Shown here: positions 1-9,323 of the stretch, in pieces
How the letters are laid out: the number at the start of each line of letters is the position of its first letter
Numbering within the stretch: position 1 is the stretch's first letter
From: Oscillospiraceae bacterium
GTDB taxonomy: Bacteria > Bacillota > Clostridia > Oscillospirales > Oscillospiraceae
Direction: 5' to 3'
Length of the DNA stretch: 64,000 nucleotides
NCBI GenBank assembly: GCA_020860205.1
Contig: JAJBUU010000011.1
Location: 1-64,000, forward strand
Notes under the pieces: model-generated
Databases searched by the model: none
The model's input: the letters and a program-made list of their open reading frames with translations, nothing else
Told to the model about the DNA's origin: nothing
Position numbers and translations under genes: made by a program

Positions 1-177
1 TGGGTGCTCACATTCTGGGGACCTTTTGCGCTACTTTCATTTTACCGAAAACAGTCTTCTTATATAATATTGTTTCGTATGAGCAAAACATAGCGCATAA
101 AGTGAGGGAAATTTTCCAAAACAAGGCATTTCGCGCTGCCTCCCTTTATCAATTCCTTCTGCGTTTTATGCGAAGTA

Positions 178-3100
178 TCAATACTCAAATTCGCCCTCAA
201 AGGCCATAACCGTGCTGCCGGTGAGGATCAGGCGCTCCTCCGTGTAATTTACGGTCAAATCGCCGCCGAGCAGCTTTACCGTGATATCTACGCCGGGGTC
301 GCAGAAGCCGTTCACCACAGCCGCAGCCGCCGCAGCGCAAGCGCCGGTTCCGCAGGCCAGCGTCTCCCCGCTGCCGCGCTCCCAGACCCGCATCCGCAGC
401 GTTGTGCGATCCACCACGCGGACAAACTCCGTATTGATCCGCTCCGGGAACAGGTCCAAAAACTCGAACTTCGGTCCGATTTTTTCCAAATCCAGCCCGT
501 CTATCGCGTCGCAGAACGTGACACAGTGCGGGTTGCCGACATTGACACAGGTGACACGGTAAGGCGTTCCATCCACAGTGATGGGATAGTCCACCATGCG
601 CGGCACATCCACCTGCGCGGGGAGCTTTTTCGGGTCAAAATCTGCGCATCCCATGTCCACGGAAACGGAGTTGACCTTTCCATCCCGCAGATAAAGGTGC
701 AGCGGGTGGATACCGGCAATCGTTTCGATGGAAATATACTCGCTGCGGACGTAGCCCTTTTCGTAGAGATATTTGCCGACGCAGCGGATATTGTTGGCCG
801 CCATGCGTCCCTCGCTGCCGTCCCGGTTGAACGAACGCATCTTCGCGTCCGCAACGGTGGAACGCTCGATGAGCACGATACCGTCTGCGCCGATGCTGTA
901 ATGCTGGGTGCAAAGGCTGACGCAGAGCGACTCCGGGCAGGTGATCGCCCCGTCAAAATTCTCGATGAAAATGTAGTCGTTGCCACAGGAGTGCATTTTG
1001 GTAAAGTGGATTTTCTGCCGCCACGGACGCATTGCGTTGATGTCCACCAGCTCGGTATTGTTCAGGTTGTATCGGCTGGCGATGATCTCCGCCACAGCGG
1101 TCGCAGTGTCCAGACTGGTCATGCACGGGATACCAAGCTGCATGGCGCGGCGGTGCAGCGCGATATAGTCGCCCATCGTGGCGTTGCGCACAGCACCAGT
1201 ATAGACGATGTAGCTGATTTTTCCCGTTTCCATCAGCTCGTTGATCTCCCCCGTGTCGATGGAGGAAACGGTCGTCACTTCGATTCCGAGCTGACGGATG
1301 GCCGCTGCGGTACCGGCGGTGGCATAAAGTGTGACGCCAAGGTCGAAAAACTGCTTGGCCAGCGCAATGATTTCCTGATGGTCGTTTTCCTCCACGGAGA
1401 GGAAGATTCCGAACCCGCGTTCCCGCCGGTGCGGCACGGAGAATCCGGCGGCGGTCAGCCCCTTAAAGAGCGCCTCCGCCATCGTCTTGCCAACGCCCAG
1501 CACCTCGCCGGTGGATTTCATCTCCGGCCCAAGGATGGAGTTTGCATCGGAGAGCTTTTCAAAGGAGAACACCGGCACCTTCACCGCGCAGTAAGGCGGC
1601 GTGCGGTAGAGTCCGATGCCGTAGCCCAAATCGCGCAGGCGGTGTCCCAGCATGACCTTGGAAGCCAGGTCCACCATCGGTACATTCGTCACCTTGCTGA
1701 TATATGGCACTGTGCGCGACGCACGGGGGTTCACCTCGATGACGCAAAGCTCGTTTTCATAGATGAGGTACTGGATATTGACCAGTCCCTTTGTGCCAAG
1801 GGCAAGCGCCAGTTTGGTGGAACAGTCCTGAATTTTTTCCAAAAATCTGTCGGAAAGATTATAGGGCGGGTAGACCGCGATGGAGTCGCCGGAGTGAACG
1901 CCCGCGCGCTCGATATGCTCCATGATACCGGGGATCAGCACGTCTTCCCCATCGGAAATCACGTCCACCTCCAGCTCCGTGCCGGGCATATATTTATCCA
2001 CCAGCACCGGATTTTCGATGCCGCCGGAGAGGATGGTTTCCATATATTTGCGGGTCTGCGCTTCCGAACGGGAAATGGTCATATTCTGTCCACCGATGAC
2101 GTAGCTGGGACGCAGCAGCACCGGATAGCCAAGCTGCTGTGCGGCGTCCACCGCTTCCTCCACGCTGTTCACGCCAAAGCCCTTTGGCCGCCGGATGGAA
2201 AACTGCTCCAGCAGCGCGTCAAAGCGGGCGCGGTCCTCCGCGATGTCGATGCTCTCTGCCGAAGTGCCGAGAATGCGGATGCCATGCCTGTCCAAAAATT
2301 CCGTCAGCTTGATGGCGGTCTGTCCGCCAAACGCGACCACCACGCCGATGGGCTTTTCCACCTGGATGATGTTCATCACATCCTCCGGCGTAAGCGGCTC
2401 AAAATAGAGTCGGTCGGCGGTATCATAGTCGGTGGAAACGGTTTCCGGGTTGTTGTTGACGATAACCACGTCATAGCCCATCTCCCGCAGCGTCCAGACA
2501 CAGTGGACAGAGGAATAGTCAAACTCGATGCCCTGTCCGATGCGGATGGGGCCGCTGCCAAGCACCATCACCACATCGCGCCCGGAGCGCACAAAGGCGC
2601 GCGCCTCGCAGGTTTCGTCGCAGGTGGAGTAGAAATAGGGCGTTTCCGCGTCAAATTCCGCGCCGCAGGTATCCACCATCTTGTAGCTGAACGCCCGTCC
2701 GGGCAGCGACGTTTCTCCGCTCAGGCGCTCTATGGCGGCGTCTGTATAACCCAGACGCTTCGCCATTTCGTAATCGCCGTCGCCAAGACCGTTGGCGATT
2801 TTCTGCTCAAAACGTGCCAGATTTTCTATCTTATACAAAAACCAAAGGTCGATTTTGGTAATGTCGTGGATCTGCTCCACCGTCATGCCGGATTTGAGTG
2901 CTTCAAAAATCGTAAAAATACGGTGGTCGTCCTGCGCGGCAAGGCGCTCCGTAAGCGGTCTGGCATCCAGCGGCGGAGCGTTCAGGGTGTCATAGCCGAT
3001 TTCCGCGCCGCGCACGGCCTTCAGCAGCGCCATTTCAAAGCTGCCCGCGATGGCCATGACCTCGCCGGTGGCCTTCATCTGCGTACCAAGCCGACGGCTG

Positions 3101-4203
3101 GAGCCGGGGAACTTGTCAAACGGCCACTTTGGGAACTTGACCACAACGTAGTCCAGCGTCGGCTCAAAGCAGGCGCAGGTCTTGCCGGTGATGTCGTTCT
3201 GAATTTCATCGAGCGTATAGCCCAGCGCGATTTTGGTCGTGATTTTCGCAATGGGATAGCCTGTCGCCTTGCTCGCCAGCGCGGAGGAGCGGGAAACGCG
3301 GGGGTTCACCTCGATGACCGCATACTCAAAGCTGTCCGGGTTCAGGGCAAACTGGCAGTTGCAGCCGCCGACAATGCCCAGCGCGGTGATGATGTCCAGC
3401 GCGGCGGAGCGTAGCATCTGGTACTCGCGGTCAGCCAGCGTGAGCGCGGGCGCGACAACGATGCTGTCCCCTGTATGAACGCCGACGGGGTCAAAGTTTT
3501 CCATGGAGCAGACGGCGATGACGTTGCCCGCTGCATCGCGCATGGTTTCAAACTCAATTTCCTTCCAGCCGGAGATGCACTTTTCCACCAGAACCTGCGT
3601 GATCGGAGAGAGATCAAGCCCCGTCTTTGCGATGGTGCGCAGTTCTTCTGCGTCCTCCGCGATACCGCCGCCGGAGCCGCCCAATGTGAACGCCGGACGC
3701 ACGATGACCGGGTAACCGATGTCCTCCGCAGCGGTCAGCGCCTCCTCCACCGTCTGTGCGATTTCGGATGGCACGACCGGCTGGCCGATGGCGCGCATGG
3801 TGTCGCGGAACTGCTCGCGGTCCTCCGCCTTGTTGATGGCTTCGATCTGGGAGCCAAGCAACCGCACGCCGTATTTTTCCAGCACGCCTGCGTTTTCAAG
3901 CTGCATGGCGATGGTCAGGCCGGTTTGCCCGCCCAGCCCGGCCAAAAGGCCGTCCGGTCGCTCCTTTTCGATGATGCGGGCGACGGTCTCCTCGTTCAGC
4001 GGTTCCAGATATATCTCGTCTGCCAGGTGCTTGTCCGTCATGATGGTGGCGGGGTTGGAATTAACCAGCGCCACGTTCACGCCCTCCTGCCGCAGCACAC
4101 GGCAGGCCTGCGCGCCGGCGTAATCGAATTCCGCAGCCTGTCCAATGACGATGGGGCCGGAACCGATGACCAGCACCTTGCGAATCGTTTTATCCTTCGG
4201 CAT
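178..4203 (-). CDS. carB: Carbamoyl-phosphate synthase large subunit fused in frame to a C-terminal diaminopimelate epimerase-like (DapF) domain
   Basis: N-terminal ~1060 aa is CarB ([33 protein letters not shown]-type motif, two ATP-grasp halves, MGS domain); the same ORF continues with [20 protein letters not shown]...[16 protein letters not shown], a DapF fold signature. Confidence 0.95.
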   Translation of the reverse strand: [1341 protein letters not shown]

Positions 4204-4209
4204 TTTCTC

Positions 4210-5271
4210 TCACTCCCCTTCCATCATGGCGATAAAGCGGTCAAATAAAAATGCGGTGTCCCGCGGTCCCGCGCAGGCCTCCGGATGGAACTGCACCGTA
4301 AAGCAGCGCAGCTCAGGATACTCCATCCCCTCGCACGAGCCGTCGTTCGCGTTGACAAAGGTTTCCCGTCCAACGCCCGCCAGGCTTTCCGCGACCACGG
4401 CATAGCCGTGGTTCTGGCTGGTAATAAAGGTGCGGCTCCCATCCGAAACGCGGGCGGGCTGGTTCGCGCCCCGGTGTCCATATTTCAGCTTGACGGTTCT
4501 GCCGCCCATCGCCAGCGCGGTCAGCTGATGTCCAAGACAGATGCCGAACACAGGCACCTTGCCGATGATTTTTTTCAGCTCCGCGATGCACTGCACGTTT
4601 TCCTCCGGGTCGCCGGGACCGTTGGAGAGCATCACGCCGTCCGGCGCGGCGGCAAGTATCTCCTCCGCCGGCGTATCCTGCGGCACGACCGTCACCTCGC
4701 AGCCGCGCGCGCAGAGCGAACGGACGATGTTCCGCTTTGCGCCGTAGTCGATCAGCGTCACGGAAAAGCGGCGCTGTCCCTCCGCAGGATAGACCGTCTT
4801 TTCCCGGCAACTCACCGCAGCGACCACACCGGACACGCGGTAAGCCTGGATAGCGTCCAGCGTCTGCGGTACGGAGGAACAGATAGCGGCGTTCATCACG
4901 CCCTCCTCCCGGATGATGCGCGTCAGCTCGCGCGTGTCCACGCCGCAGATACCGGGAATGCCGTTTTCCTTCAAATACTGCTCCAGCGCTCCCTCCGAAC
5001 GGAAATTGGAGGGTTGGGCGCACAGCTCGCGCACCACATAGCCGCGCAACGCGCTCTTTCCCTCGAAATCCGGGGAGATCACGCCATAGTTGCCAATCAG
5101 CGGAAAGGTCTGTATCACGATCTGTCCCGCATAGCTGGGGTCGGTCAGCGTTTCCAGATACCCCACCATGCCTGTGGTGAACACGATCTCGCCAATGGCG
5201 TCCGTTTTCGCGCCGATGCGTTCCCCTTCAAATATTTTTCCGTTGCTCAAAACCAGATATGCCTTGCTCAT
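4210..5271 (-). CDS. carA: Carbamoyl-phosphate synthase small subunit
   Basis: MSKAYLVLSNGKIFEGERIG... and glutaminase motif GICLGHQLTALAMGG; next to carB. ORF track start is further upstream; MSKAYLV start preferred. Confidence 0.95.
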   Translation of the reverse strand: MSKAYLVLSNGKIFEGERIGAKTDAIGEIVFTTGMVGYLETLTDPSYAGQIVIQTFPLIGNYGVISPDFEGKSALRGYVVRELCAQPSNFRSEGALEQYLKENGIPGICGVDTRELTRIIREEGVMNAAICSSVPQTLDAIQAYRVSGVVAAVSCREKTVYPAEGQRRFSVTLIDYGAKRNIVRSLCARGCEVTVVPQDTPAEEILAAAPDGVMLSNGPGDPEENVQCIAELKKIIGKVPVFGICLGHQLTALAMGGRTVKLKYGHRGANQPARVSDGSRTFITSQNHGYAVVAESLAGVGRETFVNANDGSCEGMEYPELRCFTVQFHPEACAGPRDTAFLFDRFIAMMEGE

Positions 5272-5322
5272 ACCATTCTCGCCCTCCCGCATAGTTCTCT
5301 CGTTTCCAACGGTCTGGCCTCT

Positions 5323-6309
5323 TTACAGCGTAGCGGCCATGACAGCCTTGATGGTGTGCATCCGGTTCTCCGCCTCGTCAAAGACGATGGAGCGCGGCCC
5401 GTTGAATACCGCGTCCGTGACCTCCATGCAATCCAGACCATATTTTTCAAAAATTTCCCGTCCCGTTTCGGTTTTCAGGTCATGGAACGCGGGCAGGCAG
5501 TGCATAAAGCGGCACTGTGCGCCTGCGGCGTCCATCAGCTCCTCCGTGACGCGGTAGGGCAGCAGATCGTCAATGCGCTCGCGCCAGACGGCCTCCGGCT
5601 CCCCCATTGAAACCCAAACGTCGGTATAAAGCACCGCAGCTCCCTGCACGGCCTCCATCGGATCGGTGCAAAACTCCAGCGTTGCACCGCTTTCCGCCGC
5701 AATGGCGCGGCAGGTTTCCACCAGCGCGCCGTCCGGGAAATATTTTTCCGGCGCACAGGCCACGAAATGCATCCCCATTTTTGCACAGCCGACCATCAGC
5801 GAATCGCCCATGTTGTACCGCGCGTCGCCCAGATAGACCAGCTTGACGCCCTTCAAGCTGCCAAAATGCTCCTGCACGGTCAGAAAATCGGCCAGTATCT
5901 GCGTCGGGTGAAATTCATTCGTCAGCCCGTTCCAGACGGGAACGCCGGATTCCTTCGCCAGCGTTTCCACAACCTCCTGCCCGTAGCCACGGTACTCGAT
6001 GCCGTCAAACATCCGTCCCAGCACCCGTGCGGTATCCGCGACGGACTCCTTTTTGCCCATCTGGGAGCTTTTCGGGTCAAGGTAGACAGCATGAACGCCC
6101 AAATCCGCCGCCGCGACCTCAAAGCTGCACCGCGTGCGGGTGGATGTCTTTTCAAAAATCAGCGCCACGTTTTTCCCCTCGTGCATCCGATGGGGGATCC
6201 CGGCCTTTTTCTTCGCCTTCAGCTCTGCGGCCAGCGCCAGCAGCTCCGCAATTTCATCCGGGGTAAAATCCAGCAGCGTCAAAAAGCTGCGTCCCTTCCA
6301 GTTTGTCAC
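5323..6309 (-). CDS. argF: Ornithine carbamoyltransferase
   Basis: STRTRCSFEVAAADLG and FMHCLPAFHD motifs; GTG start overlaps the argH stop (GTGA). Confidence 0.93.
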   Translation of the reverse strand: MTNWKGRSFLTLLDFTPDEIAELLALAAELKAKKKAGIPHRMHEGKNVALIFEKTSTRTRCSFEVAAADLGVHAVYLDPKSSQMGKKESVADTARVLGRMFDGIEYRGYGQEVVETLAKESGVPVWNGLTNEFHPTQILADFLTVQEHFGSLKGVKLVYLGDARYNMGDSLMVGCAKMGMHFVACAPEKYFPDGALVETCRAIAAESGATLEFCTDPMEAVQGAAVLYTDVWVSMGEPEAVWRERIDDLLPYRVTEELMDAAGAQCRFMHCLPAFHDLKTETGREIFEKYGLDCMEVTDAVFNGPRSIVFDEAENRMHTIKAVMAATL

Positions 6310-7691
6310 GATTCCATCTCCTCCAGGCTCTTTTTTACAAATGCGATCTGCGCTTCCACGGAACGCACAGAGGTTCCGCCCAGACTGTTGCGGCTGTCCA
6401 CACAGCGCTGCAAGTCGATCGCCGCGAACACATCCGCCTCGATCAGCGCGCTGTGCTGCCGATATACCTCCAGCGGCAGCGTTTCCAGTACGCAGCCGCG
6501 CTGGATGCACTCCGAAACAAGCTGCCCGGAGATTTTATACGCGGAACGGAACGGCAGACCCTTGCGCACCAGATAATCCGCAAGGTCCGTCGCGTTGATA
6601 AAGCCCTCCTGCGCAGCGCGACGCATCCGCTCCGGACGGGTCTGCATCGTCTGGATCATCGGGGTAAACACGCGCAGGCATTGCTTCACCGTGTCACAGC
6701 CGTCAAAAACGGACTCCTTGTCCTCCTGCATATCCTTATTGTATGCCAGCGGCAGGCCCTTCATCACGGTCAGCAGCGCCATCAGGTCACCATAGACCCG
6801 ACCCGTCTTACCGCGGCAAAGCTCCGCCATGTCGGGGTTTTTCTTCTGCGGCATGATGGACGACCCGGTGGTGTAGGCATCGTTCAGCTCCACGAATCCA
6901 AACTCCCAGCTTGACCACAAAATCAGTTCTTCCGAAAGGCGGCTGAGGTGCATCATCAGCACGGAGAGCGCGGAAAGCAGCTCAATGCAGAAATCGCGGT
7001 CGGAAACGCCGTCCAGGCTGTTCTGCGCCACAGAATCAAAGCCCAGCCGCCGCGCCTCAAACACGCGGTCGGTGTCATAGGTTGTTCCGGCCAGCGCGCA
7101 GCAGCCGATGGGACTGACGTTCATCCGCCGACGGCAGTCCGCCAGGCGGTCAAGGTCGCGCAGCAGCATCATCGCATACGCCAGCAGATGGTGACCGAAC
7201 GTGATCGGCTGGGCGCGCTGCATATGCGTATAGCCGGGCAGGATGTCCGCTTTGTGCGCCTCCGCCTGTGCGTTCAGCGCAACGATCAGGCCGCGTGTCA
7301 GCGTGGAAATCTCCGCGATCTCGTCCCGCAGATACATCCGCAGGTCCAGCGCCACCTGGTCGTTGCGGGAGCGCGCGGTGTGGAGCTTTTTCCCCACGTC
7401 GCCCAGCCGCTCGGTCAGCACCTGCTCCACGAACATATGGATGTCCTCGCAGTTTGGGTCAAACACAAGCGTCCCCGCATCCAGGCCGTCCAGAATGTCC
7501 TGCAGGCCGTCGATGAGCTGTTCGGCCTCCGCCTCTGTCAAAATTCCCTGCGCGCCCAGCATTGCGGCGTGCGCCATGCTGCCGGTGATGTCCTGCCGGT
7601 ACATCCGGCAATCAAATTGCAGGGAGGAATTAAAATCGTCCGCGATGCGGTCCGTTTCGCCGGTCGTGCGTCCGGCCCATAGCTTTGCCAT
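6306..7691 (-). CDS. argH: Argininosuccinate lyase
   Basis: GSSIMPQKKNPDMAELCRGK signature; next to argG and argF. Confidence 0.96.
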   Translation of the reverse strand: MAKLWAGRTTGETDRIADDFNSSLQFDCRMYRQDITGSMAHAAMLGAQGILTEAEAEQLIDGLQDILDGLDAGTLVFDPNCEDIHMFVEQVLTERLGDVGKKLHTARSRNDQVALDLRMYLRDEIAEISTLTRGLIVALNAQAEAHKADILPGYTHMQRAQPITFGHHLLAYAMMLLRDLDRLADCRRRMNVSPIGCCALAGTTYDTDRVFEARRLGFDSVAQNSLDGVSDRDFCIELLSALSVLMMHLSRLSEELILWSSWEFGFVELNDAYTTGSSIMPQKKNPDMAELCRGKTGRVYGDLMALLTVMKGLPLAYNKDMQEDKESVFDGCDTVKQCLRVFTPMIQTMQTRPERMRRAAQEGFINATDLADYLVRKGLPFRSAYKISGQLVSECIQRGCVLETLPLEVYRQHSALIEADVFAAIDLQRCVDSRNSLGGTSVRSVEAQIAFVKKSLEEMES

Positions 7692-7777
7692 CGTCGTTCT
7701 CCATCTCCCCCGGCGCGCCGCCCTCTGCCCGAAAAATTTTTCCGGGCAAAGCGCGGCGCGTTGTTTTCCTGTTCCGT

Positions 7778-9001
7778 TTATTTCAGCAGGTTCTTCTCCC
7801 GCAGTGCCTGCACCTGCGTCGGCAGGCCCCAGATATTGATAAAGCCTTCCGCCTGCGCCTGGTCATAGTCGCTCTCGCCAAAGGTCACAAGCTCCTCGGA
7901 ATAGAGGGAGTAAGGCGAGGTAACGCCGGCGGGGATGATGTTGCCCTTGTAGAGCTTCAGCTTCACGCTGCCGGTGACGAACTCGTTTGCCTTATTTGCA
8001 AAGGCGGTCAGCGCCTCCTGCAGCGGAGAGAACCACTTCCCGTTATAAATCAGGTCGGCATAATCCACGGCGAGCTTCTGCTTCTCGTGCAGCACCTCCT
8101 TGTCCACGGTCAGCATTTCAAGCTGCGCATGGGCAAAATAAAGGATGGAGCCGCCCGGCGTTTCGTAGACGCCGCGGTCCTTCATGCCGATCAGACGGTT
8201 TTCCACAATGTCGATGATGCCAACGCCGTTCGCGCCGCCAATGCGGTTGAGCGCGCGGATGATCTCGCTGGCCTTCATCCGTTTGCCGTCCAGCGCCACG
8301 GGCGCGCCGGACTCAAACTCCAGCGTCACATAGGTCGGCGCGTCCGGAGCCTGCACCGGGGAAACGCCCATCTCCAAAAAACCCGGCTTGTCATAGTCCG
8401 GCTCATTGGCGGGGTCCTCCAAATCCAGCCCCTCATGGCTGAGATGCCAGAGGTTTTTATCTTTGGAATAGTTGGTTTCGCGTGAGATTTTCAGCGGCAC
8501 ATGGTGCGCCTCCGCGTAGTCGATCTCCTCATCTCTGGACTTGATATCCCATTCACGCCACGGGGCGATGATCTTCATACCGGGCGCAAAGCGCTTGATG
8601 GCCAGCTCAAAGCGCACCTGATCGTTCCCCTTGCCGGTCGCGCCGTGGGCGATGGCGTCCGCGCCCTCCGCCAAAGCGATCTCCGCCAGCTTGCGGCCGA
8701 TGATCGGGCGCGCGAACGCGGTGCCGAGCAGATATGTTTCATACTTCGCGTCCATTTTCAGCGACGGTATGATGACCTCATCCACCATTTCGTCCACAAG
8801 GTCCGCAATGATCAGCTTGCTTGCGCCGCTGCGGACGGCCTTTTCCTCCAGACCGTCCAGCTCGTCGCCCTGTCCCACGTCTGCGGCCACCGCGATGATC
8901 TCGCAGTTATTGTAGTTCTCCTTCAGCCACGGGATAATGATCGACGTATCCAGACCGCCGGAATAGGCAAGCACGACCTTTTTGATGTCCTTCTTGTTCA
9001 T
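7778..9001 (-). CDS. argG: Argininosuccinate synthase
   Basis: [22 protein letters not shown]-terminus. Confidence 0.96.
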   Translation of the reverse strand: MNKKDIKKVVLAYSGGLDTSIIIPWLKENYNNCEIIAVAADVGQGDELDGLEEKAVRSGASKLIIADLVDEMVDEVIIPSLKMDAKYETYLLGTAFARPIIGRKLAEIALAEGADAIAHGATGKGNDQVRFELAIKRFAPGMKIIAPWREWDIKSRDEEIDYAEAHHVPLKISRETNYSKDKNLWHLSHEGLDLEDPANEPDYDKPGFLEMGVSPVQAPDAPTYVTLEFESGAPVALDGKRMKASEIIRALNRIGGANGVGIIDIVENRLIGMKDRGVYETPGGSILYFAHAQLEMLTVDKEVLHEKQKLAVDYADLIYNGKWFSPLQEALTAFANKANEFVTGSVKLKLYKGNIIPAGVTSPYSLYSEELVTFGESDYDQAQAEGFINIWGLPTQVQALREKNLLK

Positions 9002-9080
9002 ATCAAAGCTCCTCCAATTTCGCTTTTCCAGAAATCAAACAATCAAACGGCGGACACTTTCCGCCATGTTCGCTTCTGGC

Positions 9081-9124
9081 ATTATACGAGCTTGCGCGAA
9101 AAAAGTCAAGAATAAATATTCATT
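9081..9124 (-). promoter_or_regulatory. Predicted argG operon promoter overlapped by an ARG-box-like operator
   Basis: Minus strand TTGACT (9109-9104), 17 bp, TATAAT (9086-9081); AATGAATATTTATTCTTG (9124-9107) matches WNTGAATWWWWATTCANW except one position and overlaps the -35. Confidence 0.65.
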
Positions 9125-9323
9125 ATTATGTGAATTTTATAAATTCCCCGCGGCGTTTTGAAAATTTTCATGAATTTCAGGCATCACCGCATAAGCCGGC
9201 GGGAAAGACCTGAAAAAAAACAACCGTCAGCCGCCGCAGGCGCGGTTCCGCGGGAACGCTTTCAGAAATTCATGCTGCATCGGGCCGGATGTCCATGCGC
9301 ACGTATCCCGGTCGGGGACCCGG

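Noticed and set aside
526-3414. 962-aa plus-strand ORF antisense to carB (and similar long antisense ORFs such as 9708-11453, 22020-23711, 25269-27344, 49862-51838)
   Set aside because: GC-rich shadow ORFs: His/Arg/Gln-rich compositions, no domains, opposite to well-supported genes.
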